A stretch of DNA of 34,006 nucleotides from Candidatus Uhrbacteria bacterium (GTDB taxonomy: Bacteria > Patescibacteriota > Patescibacteriia > UBA9934): NCBI GenBank assembly GCA_903827265.1, contig CAIKHN010000013.1, positions 1 through 34,006 of the forward strand, in the 5' to 3' direction. The notes below the pieces were generated by a model. The model did not search any database and was not told where the DNA came from. It saw nothing but the letters and a program-made list of their open reading frames with translations. Position numbers and translations under genes: made by a program. This document shows, piece after piece, positions 16,758 to 26,649 of this stretch. Within the stretch, counting starts at the first letter, position 1, and every line of letters starts with the position of its first letter.

Positions 16758-16917
16758 GCTTTGATTCGTCCTCAGAGGCGAATCTGTCAGTCCTCACGGA
16801 CTTCGACCGGATTTCTGTCGGGACTCCCGAACGAGAAATCAAGCACTCTATTCAAGAGACCGGCTGATTTCATCGTTACCGATTGAAAACGTCTCCCGTT
16901 CTCACTGACATTCTTTC
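16758..16917 (+). promoter_or_regulatory. Structured 5' leader of the DEAD-box helicase gene
   Basis: Three consecutive hairpins lie just after the predicted start: GATTCG/CGAATC (16763-16784, extended by CCT/AGG), AGTCC/GGACT (16789-16802) and TCGGG/CCCGA (16818-16830). The remaining 85 nt to the ATG contain no Shine-Dalgarno. Cold-shock DEAD-box helicase genes such as E. coli csdA also have long leaders; regulation by RNA structure here is inference. Confidence 0.5.
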
Positions 16918-18372
16918 ATGTCCGACACAAACTCTGCCGTGCAGAACGGCTTTGCGGGACTTGGCATTGCGCCAACGCTCCTCGAGATCCTTACAAAACA
17001 CGGATTCTCAATCCCAACACCAATTCAGCATCAGTCTATTCCCGTGGCAGTCACCGGAAGCGACGTGATTGGTATCGCACAAACGGGTACAGGAAAAACC
17101 CTCGCGTTCGGTATTCCAATGATCCAGCGCCTCGCTCAGTTTAAGGGTCGTGGATTGGTGATTTTGCCTACCCGCGAACTTGCGCTTCAGGTTGACGAAA
17201 ACCTCAAGAAGATCGGTGCCGGCATTGGCATGAAAACCGCCGTTCTCATTGGTGGCGCATCAATGCACCTGCAAAAGAAGGCACTTCAAACAAAGCCACA
17301 CGTCATCATTGCAACTCCAGGCCGTCTTATCGATCACCTTGAGCAAAAGACTATTCGTTTGGACGACGTGAAGGTCCTCGTCCTCGACGAAGCTGATCGC
17401 ATGTTGGACATGGGCTTTGCTCCACAGATTGCAAAAATTCTCGCAACCGTTCCAAAGGATCGCCAAACGCTCCTCTTCTCTGCAACCATGCCGCTCGAGA
17501 TTGTCCGTATTGCGAACACCGCAATGCGCACACCAGTTCGCGTGGAAGTTGCCCCACAAGGCACGCTCGCTGAACGCGTAGAACAGGAATTGATTTTCGT
17601 TCCGAAGCACGACAAAGAGCGTTTGCTCGAGTTGTTGCTGAAGGAGCAAGAAGGAACTGTTCTTGTGTTCTCCCGCACCAAGCATGGCGCAAAGAAAATC
17701 GCCCGTGCCGTCCATGCCATGGGATACACGGCAGATGAATTGCATTCCAACCGATCATTAGCTCAACGTAAGGCAGCACTTGAAGGTTTCAAAACCGGAA
17801 AATATCGTGTGCTCGTCGCAACCGACATTGCAGCTCGCGGAATCGACGTGAAGGGCATTGCTCTCGTTATCAACTACGACTTGCCAGACAATCCAGACGA
17901 CTACGTTCACCGCATCGGTCGAACCGGTCGCGCGGGAATGGCCGGAAAGGCCGTTTCATTCGCAACACCTGATCAGCGTGGCGATGTGAAGGGCATTGAA
18001 CGCGTCATTCGCGGACTCATCCCATTGAAGCCTGTGCCAAAGGTTCTTCCAGCGTACCGCAACCTTCCACCAGTTGAGCGCGACAACGACGCTCATGCAC
18101 GCGGAAGCCGCAGTGCGAAGAGCTACGGTGGTACAAACACATACCCTGGCGAAAAGCGCTACGCCCCAGCCCCAACCGGCGGACGTGCACCACAAAAGGC
18201 GTACGAGAAGCAATATCACAGCCGCGCAGCAAAACCAGTCCCACAAGGACAGCATCGCGCAAAACGTTATGACGTCGGCACTACTTCTCCATCGATTCCT
18301 GCGCCGCAACCGTACGTCGCGCCAGCAACGAACCAATTCGCTCCAGCAGCACCACGCAAGTTCCGAAAGTAA
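16918..18372 (+). CDS. DEAD-box ATP-dependent RNA helicase (RhlE-like)
   Basis: RNA helicase likely to act in ribosome assembly, mRNA decay or cold response. The 484 aa show the Q motif (about 10-37), motif I AQTGTGKT (54-61), PTRELALQ, ATPGRLIDH, motif II DEAD in VLDEADRMLDMGF, SAT (FSATMP), and the C-terminal RecA domain with VLVFSRTKHGA, VATDIAARGID and HRIGRTGRAG. A tail of about 100 residues rich in Arg, Pro, Ala and Tyr follows, typical of RNA-binding extensions. Together with RNase J it could form a degradosome-like pair (inference). The gene has its own promoter, a structured leader and a strong terminator. Confidence 0.96.
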   Translation: MSDTNSAVQNGFAGLGIAPTLLEILTKHGFSIPTPIQHQSIPVAVTGSDVIGIAQTGTGKTLAFGIPMIQRLAQFKGRGLVILPTRELALQVDENLKKIGAGIGMKTAVLIGGASMHLQKKALQTKPHVIIATPGRLIDHLEQKTIRLDDVKVLVLDEADRMLDMGFAPQIAKILATVPKDRQTLLFSATMPLEIVRIANTAMRTPVRVEVAPQGTLAERVEQELIFVPKHDKERLLELLLKEQEGTVLVFSRTKHGAKKIARAVHAMGYTADELHSNRSLAQRKAALEGFKTGKYRVLVATDIAARGIDVKGIALVINYDLPDNPDDYVHRIGRTGRAGMAGKAVSFATPDQRGDVKGIERVIRGLIPLKPVPKVLPAYRNLPPVERDNDAHARGSRSAKSYGGTNTYPGEKRYAPAPTGGRAPQKAYEKQYHSRAAKPVPQGQHRAKRYDVGTTSPSIPAPQPYVAPATNQFAPAAPRKFRK

Positions 18373-18377
18373 GAACA

Positions 18378-18409
18378 AAAAAACGCGCCGAATAATTGGC
18401 GCGTTTTTT
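18378..18409. terminator. Bidirectional terminator between helicase and DsbA-like genes
   Basis: Stem AAAAAACGCGCC/GGCGCGTTTTTT (18378-18389 with 18398-18409) with an 8-nt loop. It is symmetric, so it serves the convergent genes on both strands. Confidence 0.92.
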
Positions 18410-18416
18410 GTATTTT

Positions 18417-19202
18417 TTATTTTGCCTTGGCGATGGCGTCGTCGATCATCTTCTTCATGCTTGCGTATGGAACCGCGCCAGAAACCAATGTGCCATTAAT
18501 GTACGTTGCCGGAGTTCCATTTACGCCCGCGGTTCGACCAGATGCTGCGTCGGCGTCAACAACGCTCTGGTACTTTGCTGTGCTTACACAGTCATTGAAT
18601 TTCTTTATGTCGAGCTTCAGTGCGGTTGCGGTCTTATTCACGAATGCCGTTGCGGTTGCTGCGTCGCTAGAAAGATTTTCCGTCTGGCCAGCGTACATCG
18701 CATCTGAAAATTCCCAGAACTTTCCCTGCTCGCTTGCGCACTCACTTGCAAGCGCCACTGGCACTGCATTTGGATGGAACGAGAGTGGGAAATGGCGATA
18801 CACCCACGCAACTTGATCGCCGTAATCACTCATGACCTGCTGCATGGTTGGATCATGCTTGCCACAGTACGGACACTGGAAGTCCGAATATTCCACCATC
18901 ACCACCTTCGCCTTCTTGATATCACCTCGGATATGGTCTTTATCCGTCACCGGATCAAGCTTGCCTGTTGCCGCTGGCGCAGTTGCGGCAGCCGCGGCCG
19001 CAGTTGGAGCAACAGTTCCAGCGTTTGCCGCAGCGAGTGCTGTTCCCGTCGAAATAACGGAAAAGTTATTCATCAACAAAATAATCACCATTCCACATAC
19101 TAAACCGAACGTAAACATGGTTCGTGGATTGCCATCGAGGAATCCTGGTGTCGTTGACTGAATAGGCGTCGATCCCGGCGTTTCGTTCATTTCATCAGAC
19201 AT
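18417..19202 (-). CDS. Membrane-anchored DsbA-family thiol oxidoreductase
   Basis: Extracytoplasmic disulfide oxidoreductase of the DsbA/BdbD type. The 261 aa have a hydrophilic N-terminus, one membrane helix (about 29-47), an Ala/Thr-rich linker (about 54-80) and a thioredoxin fold with CPYC (110-113), an inserted helical region, and the cis-Pro loop GVNGTPATYI. It likely acts on exported proteins; the pseudopilin of the pil operon has several Cys and is one possible client (inference). A TAATAT box ends 6 nt before the ATG and there is no Shine-Dalgarno, so it is transcribed separately from lgt upstream. Confidence 0.92.
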   Translation of the reverse strand: MSDEMNETPGSTPIQSTTPGFLDGNPRTMFTFGLVCGMVIILLMNNFSVISTGTALAAANAGTVAPTAAAAAATAPAATGKLDPVTDKDHIRGDIKKAKVVMVEYSDFQCPYCGKHDPTMQQVMSDYGDQVAWVYRHFPLSFHPNAVPVALASECASEQGKFWEFSDAMYAGQTENLSSDAATATAFVNKTATALKLDIKKFNDCVSTAKYQSVVDADAASGRTAGVNGTPATYINGTLVSGAVPYASMKKMIDDAIAKAK

Positions 19203-19208
19203 ACGTGG

Positions 19209-19214
19209 ATATTA
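19209..19214 (-). promoter_or_regulatory. -10 box for the DsbA-like gene, leaderless start
   Basis: TAATAT on the minus strand ends 6 nt before the ATG at 19202, in the 30-bp gap after lgt. Confidence 0.5.
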
Positions 19215-19232
19215 CAGTTCGAGTGAAGTTTA

Positions 19233-19991
19233 TCAGCTCTCGCCCTTCTTTGCGTCTCTTTTTATCCACATTATGAAGAAGGCACCGATTCCGAAAAGGA
19301 CGATCGAAAAGTACTGCCCAGGGGTTAGTCCGAAATATCGAACATCGATAACACGCAAGAAATCCATCCCGAATCGCGTTATGCCGTACCATGTCGAAAA
19401 CACCGCAAGATACATTCCGATGGGACGCGGTTTTCTCGACATCCAAAGGAACACCATCGCAAGAATAAACGCGTTGATTGATTCGTATAAACCGAGGTCA
19501 TGTCGTACGACGCCATCGGGATACTGAACTCCAAAAAAGAAATGCGTTGCAGTGCCGGGATGATCGTGAATAAGAAAACAGCCGATGCGACCAATCCACA
19601 TTCCAAACGGCATGCCGAGCGCGACGATGTCGGTGTAGCGAAGAAGATCGACTTTTCGACGGCGCAGATACAGGATTCCCGTGATCGACGCAACAATGAA
19701 CCCGCCGTAGATCGATAGCCCGCCTTTCCAAATTTCGAAAACCTCGATGATATGCGTTGCGTAATATCCAGGATCGTAAAACAACACATGACCAAGTCGT
19801 CCACCAATCATTCCCGCAAATGCCACCCAGGCCAGCATGTCCCAAATAATCGAGGGATCGTCACCTCGCTGTTTTGCCAGTCTCGACGCCATGAATCCGC
19901 CAAAGAGAAATCCAAAAGCCACAAGCAATCCCCAAGCGTGGAGAGTGAGGGGGCCGAGGGAAAAGGTTGTTATTGCGAGGTACGGGATCAT
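19233..19991 (-). CDS. lgt: Prolipoprotein diacylglyceryl transferase
   Basis: Polytopic membrane enzyme that transfers diacylglycerol from phosphatidylglycerol to the lipobox Cys of prolipoproteins. From ATG 19991 (MIPYLAITTF) it is 252 aa with about seven hydrophobic segments. The Lgt signatures are GGRLGHVLFYDPGYY and WIGRIGCFLIHDHPGT, with GGLSIYGGFI between them. The start overlaps the stop of the upstream HEPN-like gene by four bases (ATGA), implying coupled translation; the longer frame to 20108 is not needed. It is the last gene of the ligA-gatC-gatA-HEPN-like-lgt operon. Confidence 0.94.
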   Translation of the reverse strand: MIPYLAITTFSLGPLTLHAWGLLVAFGFLFGGFMASRLAKQRGDDPSIIWDMLAWVAFAGMIGGRLGHVLFYDPGYYATHIIEVFEIWKGGLSIYGGFIVASITGILYLRRRKVDLLRYTDIVALGMPFGMWIGRIGCFLIHDHPGTATHFFFGVQYPDGVVRHDLGLYESINAFILAMVFLWMSRKPRPIGMYLAVFSTWYGITRFGMDFLRVIDVRYFGLTPGQYFSIVLFGIGAFFIMWIKRDAKKGES

Positions 19992-20428
19992 AGCGCCCCC
20001 AGCACCACCAATGCCCGCTTGAATTCCGCAATTGCCTTTTCTGCTTGCGCAATCTTCAACTCCGAACCTGCTTCGTGTACGAGCGTGTTGCGCAATGACC
20101 GCGCCCAAAAGGTTCGTTGAAGATCGTGATATTTTCTGCTCGCAAACTTCAATCGCTCCCCAGTCGTTGTTCCCGGAAATGCTTTTGCCTTCAGCGCGAG
20201 TTCGAGCACCGCATCGGCCTGAATAATCGCCAAACGCAAACTCATTATGTCACCCCGACCCGCCAAATCTTCAACCGCCTTCCAGTGTTTCGCGACAGAA
20301 TCACGCTCGCTCCCGAATCTCCACCGTCGCATTGTTCGCCGAATCCACACGGTCGCGATCACGAGAAATACAAAACCGACGACACCGATCACCACATACG
20401 GAATGATGTCAAAGCTAAGCTTTAACAT
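19988..20428 (-). CDS. Membrane-anchored HEPN-like domain protein
   Basis: A 146-aa protein with one N-terminal membrane helix (about 8-29), a basic stop-transfer RRTMRRWR, and a helical cytoplasmic domain ending in FWARSLRNTLVHEAGSEL. R113-x4-H118 matches the Rx4-6H motif of HEPN domains, several of which are RNases. I recall proteins with this segment as common in Patescibacteria. The ATG at 20426-20428 has AAGGA 5 nt upstream. It stands at the edge of a REP copy, so the first codons (MLKLSF) come from the repeat. It overlaps lgt by four bases. Nuclease activity is unproven, and the domain may be purely structural. Confidence 0.75.
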   Translation of the reverse strand: MLKLSFDIIPYVVIGVVGFVFLVIATVWIRRTMRRWRFGSERDSVAKHWKAVEDLAGRGDIMSLRLAIIQADAVLELALKAKAFPGTTTGERLKFASRKYHDLQRTFWARSLRNTLVHEAGSELKIAQAEKAIAEFKRALVVLGAL

Positions 20429-20490
20429 CTGAATCCTTGAAATATCAGGCATATCATCGTATGCCTCGAAAGGCAAAGCTAAGCTTTAAC
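20410..20490 (-). repeat. Paired REP element (81 bp) at the gatA/HEPN-like junction
   Basis: Two copies of GTTAAAGCTTAGCTTTG (minus strand, at 20474-20490 and 20410-20426) stand 64 bp apart, the same period as the pair beside the RAYT gene. The 47-bp spacer contains the hairpin AGGCATA/TATGCCT. The first copy holds the gatA stop codon (TAG); the second begins within the ATG of the next gene. Confidence 0.88.
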
Positions 20491-21906
20491 ATTCAACGCC
20501 TCAAATGCTGCGGCGACCTGCAGAACCTTGTTATCGTCGAAATTCTTTCCAAGAATCTGCAATCCCACCGGCAACCCGTGCGCCGTGCCACATGGAACGG
20601 AGATGCCTGGGATACCCGTAATATTCGCGGCAACGGTAAAAATATCGGCAAGATACATTGCGACAGGATCGTTCATCTTTGCCCCAACATCCCACGCGAC
20701 AACCGGCGACGTCGGGCTCACGATAACATCAACACGCGCAAATGCTTGATCGAATTCTGTCTTTAACGCCGCACGAACCGCGATTGCCTTTTTGTAATAC
20801 GCGTCGTAATAGCCAGCAGACAAAATGAATGTCCCGAGCATAATTCTGCGTTTTGTCTCTGCGCCAAATCCTGCACCGCGTGCTGATCGGTAGCTCTCTT
20901 CAATCGCACCCTCACCACGATTCCCGTATCGCATACCGTCGAATCGTGACAAGTTACTGCTCGCTTCCGCTGGCTGAATAATGTAATACGCCGCGAGAGC
21001 GTATGGCGAAAGCGGCAAGGAGATGTCAACAATTTCCGCGCCTGCCCCTCGGAGCTTCTCGATGTTTGATCGAACGCACGTTGCGACATCTTCATCCATT
21101 CCATCAATGAAATATTCCCTTGGTACACCAACGCGAACGCCCTGAAGACTCAGCGACAAATCAGCCGCCACTGGCTCATCGAGCACAACCGAAGTTGCAT
21201 CGAGCGGATCCTTTCCTTCGATAACAGACAAAACGATTGCCGCATCTTCAACATTCTTTGTAAACGGGCTTACCTGATCGAGACTTGATGCAAGCGCAAC
21301 AATTCCGTAACGCGAAACACGTCCATATGTTGGCTTCATCCCGACGATTCCACACAGTGATGCTGGCTGACGAACGGATCCGCCAGTATCCGAACCAAGC
21401 GCAGCAGGAACCATATCCGCAGCAACAGCGGCCGCGGAACCACCCGAAGATCCACCAGGCGTTTTTGTAACGTCTAATGGATTTTTTGTTTTTTGAAATG
21501 CTGATGTTTCGGTGGACGATCCCATCGCAAACTCGTCCATGTTTGTGCGGCCGATGATAATTGCGCCAGCGACCTGTAATCGAGCAACGACCGTTGCGGT
21601 ATATGCCGCGCGATAGTCCGCAAGCATTTTTGATCCCGCGCTTGCAACATGGCCCATGAGAAGCATGTTGTCTTTGATTGCAATCGGAACTCCAGCAAGC
21701 GGGAGACTTTTTTCTCCAGCAGCATGACGAGCGTCAACGTCCTTCGCCGCTTTGCGTGCATCGTCGGCAAATACTTCCAAGAATGCGCCGATCTCGCCGT
21801 CTTTTTTCTCGATCCTGCTCAACGCCTCGTCGACAATCGATGCCGCAGTTGCCGATCCCGAGTTCACCGCATCGCGAATTGCTCTTACCGTCCAGTTCGT
21901 GGTCAT
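20479..21906 (-). CDS. gatA: Glutamyl-tRNA(Gln)/aspartyl-tRNA(Asn) amidotransferase subunit A
   Basis: Amidase subunit of GatCAB; it releases ammonia from glutamine to amidate mischarged Glu-tRNA(Gln) and Asp-tRNA(Asn). The 475 aa contain the Ser-cisSer-Lys triad region: the Lys in VPIAIKDNML, then GGSSGGSAAAVAA and DTGGSVRQPASLCG. The length is normal. The last codons (NVKA-stop) lie inside the REP copy at 20474-20490, so insertion replaced the original C-terminus. The start follows gatC with only TCT between stop and ATG, and no Shine-Dalgarno. No gatB is in this window. Confidence 0.97.
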   Translation of the reverse strand: MTTNWTVRAIRDAVNSGSATAASIVDEALSRIEKKDGEIGAFLEVFADDARKAAKDVDARHAAGEKSLPLAGVPIAIKDNMLLMGHVASAGSKMLADYRAAYTATVVARLQVAGAIIIGRTNMDEFAMGSSTETSAFQKTKNPLDVTKTPGGSSGGSAAAVAADMVPAALGSDTGGSVRQPASLCGIVGMKPTYGRVSRYGIVALASSLDQVSPFTKNVEDAAIVLSVIEGKDPLDATSVVLDEPVAADLSLSLQGVRVGVPREYFIDGMDEDVATCVRSNIEKLRGAGAEIVDISLPLSPYALAAYYIIQPAEASSNLSRFDGMRYGNRGEGAIEESYRSARGAGFGAETKRRIMLGTFILSAGYYDAYYKKAIAVRAALKTEFDQAFARVDVIVSPTSPVVAWDVGAKMNDPVAMYLADIFTVAANITGIPGISVPCGTAHGLPVGLQILGKNFDDNKVLQVAAAFEALNVKA

Positions 21907-21909
21907 AGA

Positions 21910-22194
21910 TTATTCAGCAAAAACTCCAGGAACTTCCATCGTACCACCAACCTGCTTTGGGAACGCAGCAACAACAGCGTCGCGCTCGTTGCGAGTTGAG
22001 GTAACGACGTCTTCGCGCAACACATTCACTGCATCGGTAAGATACGCCTTCGCGTCGACTCCCGACGTGTCGACTTCCTGCAGCTTGTTGATGTATTCCA
22101 AAATATCCGGAAGCTGACGTGCGAGCATCTCCTTTTCTGCATCGGTGAGTTGTAATTTGGCTAATGTTGCAAGCCGATTGATGTCGATATCCAT
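21910..22194 (-). CDS. gatC: Amidotransferase subunit C
   Basis: Small belt subunit that holds GatA and GatB together. At 94 aa it has the usual family length, with the N-terminal pattern RLATLAKLQLTDAEKEMLARQL and the C-terminal LREDVVTSTRNERDAVVAAFP. Its ATG is separated from the ligA stop by just three bases (TAA-TCT-ATG), the same junction as between gatC and gatA. Confidence 0.95.
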   Translation of the reverse strand: MDIDINRLATLAKLQLTDAEKEMLARQLPDILEYINKLQEVDTSGVDAKAYLTDAVNVLREDVVTSTRNERDAVVAAFPKQVGGTMEVPGVFAE

Positions 22195-22197
22195 AGA

Positions 22198-24612
<2,415 letters not shown>

Positions 24613-24663
24613 CGCCCCGATCGAAGATCGAGGCGCCGTACTCGCCGAACCGTTGCCGGCGAG
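24613..24663 (-). terminator. Tandem hairpins after the 172-aa orphan gene
   Basis: CTCGCCG/CGGCGAG (24641-24663), then a 10-bp stem CGCCTCGATC/GATCGGGGCG with a 3-nt loop (24613-24635), both read on the minus strand. A T-rich segment TTTGCGTTT follows. Confidence 0.75.
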
Positions 24664-24683
24664 GGTGTCTAGTGGCCGAAGCC

Positions 24684-25202
24684 CTAGACGAAGGTACCGA
24701 AGTTCTCCCGCCCGAGGGTCTTGAACCGCTGCGCCGCAGCTTCGCGACCGTCGCCGCGCGAGCAAAAGTAGTGGAGCGGCGCAAGCATCGCGCGCACGAC
24801 CTCGGCCTTGGTACCGCGACCGATCACCGCGTAGCCGACCGAGTGCCCATCCGCGTCCACGATGATGAAACGACGGGCTTCGAAGCCGTGCTTGACGATG
24901 ACGAACCGCGTCAGGATCTTCCGCGGCATGACGTTGCCGTCGCCGTACATCATGTAGACACCGTCGCTGATGGGGCCGAAGGTGTCGAGCACGCTGTACG
25001 TCCGCCACCAGAACATCGCGAGGACCGCATTCCGGATCACGTTGAGCCAGGCCGGCCACTTGGGATTGGAGGTTGGCGGCATCTTCGGATCGCCCTCGAG
25101 CTCCTTGCCGAACTTCCCTTCCGGAAGCTCGTGACCAAAGATGCGCTCGTACGGAACGGGGATGCCGAGAAGGGAGAGGATGAACAGAGGGATGAGATTC
25201 AC
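24684..25202 (-). CDS. Orphan hypothetical protein, 172 aa
   Basis: I do not recognise this protein. A short hydrophobic N-terminus (NLIPLFILSLLGIPV) is followed by a soluble part with NPKWPAWLNVIRNAVLAMFWW, KHGFEARRFIIVDADGHSVGYAVI and a C-terminal RFKTLGRENFGTFV. The GTG at 25202 is chosen because a full promoter (25240-25268) lies about 40 nt upstream; the open frame to ATG 25295 runs through that promoter, and MPPTSNPKW is a later alternative. The gene is markedly GC-rich compared with ligA and pilD beside it. It has its own promoter and tandem terminator hairpins, like the other orphan genes. Confidence 0.65.
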   Translation of the reverse strand: MNLIPLFILSLLGIPVPYERIFGHELPEGKFGKELEGDPKMPPTSNPKWPAWLNVIRNAVLAMFWWRTYSVLDTFGPISDGVYMMYGDGNVMPRKILTRFVIVKHGFEARRFIIVDADGHSVGYAVIGRGTKAEVVRAMLAPLHYFCSRGDGREAAAQRFKTLGRENFGTFV

Positions 25203-25239
25203 GTTTTCACCGGGGGAACGAGTATTGATCGAACACTCT

Positions 25240-25268
25240 ATAATAGCATATTTCCCCACAAAAAGCAA
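25240..25268 (-). promoter_or_regulatory. Promoter of the 172-aa orphan gene
   Basis: TTGCTT (25263-25268), 17-bp spacer ending TGC, TATTAT (25240-25245). This is among the best -35/-10 pairs in the window. Confidence 0.7.
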
Positions 25269-25315
25269 CGATACGGCTAATATTAGCCGTATCATTCATC
25301 GAATCCCCGCTTCGT

Positions 25316-25352
25316 AAGCCCCCTCCTTACTCCCCATAGCTGAGGGAGGGGC
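25316..25352. repeat. GC-rich palindromic repeat copy 4 (intergenic)
   Basis: GCCCCCTCC and GGAGGGGC flank a TTACTCCCCATAGCTGAG core just downstream of the pilD stop. It is a diverged relative of the copies in dnaG, ligA and the 128-aa gene, and may also act as pilD's terminator stem. Confidence 0.6.
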
Positions 25353-25356
25353 GTCC

Positions 25357-26160
25357 CTATCCAAGCAACCCGAAATACCAAGAAACGACCGAGTTGCCAA
25401 AGAAAAGCGCAAGGAATGTTCCGATTACCATGAAAGTTCCGAACGGAACATGACTGCGGAGGTCGCGGCGTTTAAAGAAGATGAGATACATGCCGAGAAT
25501 AGCGCCGATGGCGTAGGCGGTGAGAAGAGCGAAGATGCCGAGCTCGGGACCGAGGAGGAATCCCATCACCATCGCTAAACGAATATCTCCCCCACCAACC
25601 CACGTACCGCGGGAGACGATGTATTGAATAGCGAAGAACGCACCAAGAAGGAATCCGCCGAAGAGCATCGTTAATGGATCAACGCCCATCACCGCGTTCA
25701 GTGAAAGCGCGATGATCATTGCGGGAACAGACAATCGATCTGGAATAATGCTCGCGCGATAATCGAACATGAAAATTGGCAAAAGTAGCATGGCAAGCAA
25801 CCCGTTACGTGCAAAAAGTCCAATCGCGTCAGATGCGTCGCGAGCAAACAATGGGATATTCGTGTCTTGTGCAACAATCTGGTACGCGAATCCCATAAAC
25901 AACATCATCATCGCAATTTCAAGCGCAGGATACTGCCACGGAACGATCGATTTACACATTCGACATCGGCCTTGCAAAACAAGATAGCTTATTAACGGAA
26001 AGTGATCCTTTGCATGCATCGGTCTTGCACATGTCACACACTTTCGTCGTCCAGCCGTGAAACGTAAACCGTCCGGCGTACGAAGCAAAAACACATTCAC
26101 AAATGCGCCGCAAACCAAGCCAAGAACCCCTGCAACTGCTAGTGTTGGAAAAAATGACAT
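25357..26160 (-). CDS. pilD: Prepilin peptidase / leader peptidase
   Basis: Membrane aspartic protease that cleaves (and usually N-methylates) type IV prepilins. The 267 aa have an N-terminal membrane segment, the zinc-binding four-Cys domain (CVTC...CRMC), and about seven further hydrophobic segments. The catalytic Asp motifs are FDYRASIIPDRL and GGGDIRLAMVMG (the GxGD site). The start lies three bases after the pseudopilin stop (TAG-CCT-ATG). It is the last gene of the pilM-receiver-pseudopilin-pilD operon. Confidence 0.95.
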   Translation of the reverse strand: MSFFPTLAVAGVLGLVCGAFVNVFLLRTPDGLRFTAGRRKCVTCARPMHAKDHFPLISYLVLQGRCRMCKSIVPWQYPALEIAMMMLFMGFAYQIVAQDTNIPLFARDASDAIGLFARNGLLAMLLLPIFMFDYRASIIPDRLSVPAMIIALSLNAVMGVDPLTMLFGGFLLGAFFAIQYIVSRGTWVGGGDIRLAMVMGFLLGPELGIFALLTAYAIGAILGMYLIFFKRRDLRSHVPFGTFMVIGTFLALFFGNSVVSWYFGLLG

Positions 26161-26163
26161 AGG

Positions 26164-26649
26164 CTACAGCGTTGCACAAGCACCAGCAGTGAATCCATCC
26201 TCGCTCACACAATCCAGCCCTTTTGCAACACCGAGGAGCGAGTTTCCACTTTCAAGTTCAAACTGAATGCGATACGAATCTGCGGTTCCGCTATAGCAAT
26301 AGACATCGTTCGTTCCGCCGCACGCAACGAGCTCACGAAGACCTGCAGATGGTGGAATGGTTACGACGGAAAGATACGGCGTCGGACCGTTTGATGAACA
26401 TGGCGCAGCAAAACCTTCCGCAGAAAGACATGCAGTCAGCGCTTGGCCAAGCGGAATTGCCTCCGCAGCAACAGGATACGAACTATGATTTTGGAAATAC
26501 ATTTCAAGCGCCATTTGCAACTCGCGAACGTTCGCAAGACGCGTCACGTCTCGTGTGTGACTTCGCGCAGAAAGCACAGCGTAGCCAGACACAAGTCCAA
26601 TAACACCAATGATTGCGCCCATGATGAGAATTTCTGCAGTTCGTGTCAT
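26164..26649 (-). CDS. Type IV pilin-like protein with degenerate leader
   Basis: A 161-aa protein. The N-terminal hydrophobic helix (about 7-28, ILIMGAIIGVIGLVSGYAVL) is followed by SARSHTRDVTRLANVRELQMALEMYFQNHSSYP, the classic pilin alpha-1 continuation (compare ARDxxRxxDLxxLQxALExYxxxxxxYP). The GF(T/S)LIE cleavage motif is absent: the start reads MTRTAEILIMG. The C-terminal half carries six Cys, probably in disulfides. It may be a minor or uncleaved pilin-like assembly protein, or the Glu at residue 6 may serve as Glu5 after a very short leader. It overlaps the receiver gene by four bases (ATGA). Confidence 0.85.
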   Translation of the reverse strand: MTRTAEILIMGAIIGVIGLVSGYAVLSARSHTRDVTRLANVRELQMALEMYFQNHSSYPVAAEAIPLGQALTACLSAEGFAAPCSSNGPTPYLSVVTIPPSAGLRELVACGGTNDVYCYSGTADSYRIQFELESGNSLLGVAKGLDCVSEDGFTAGACATL

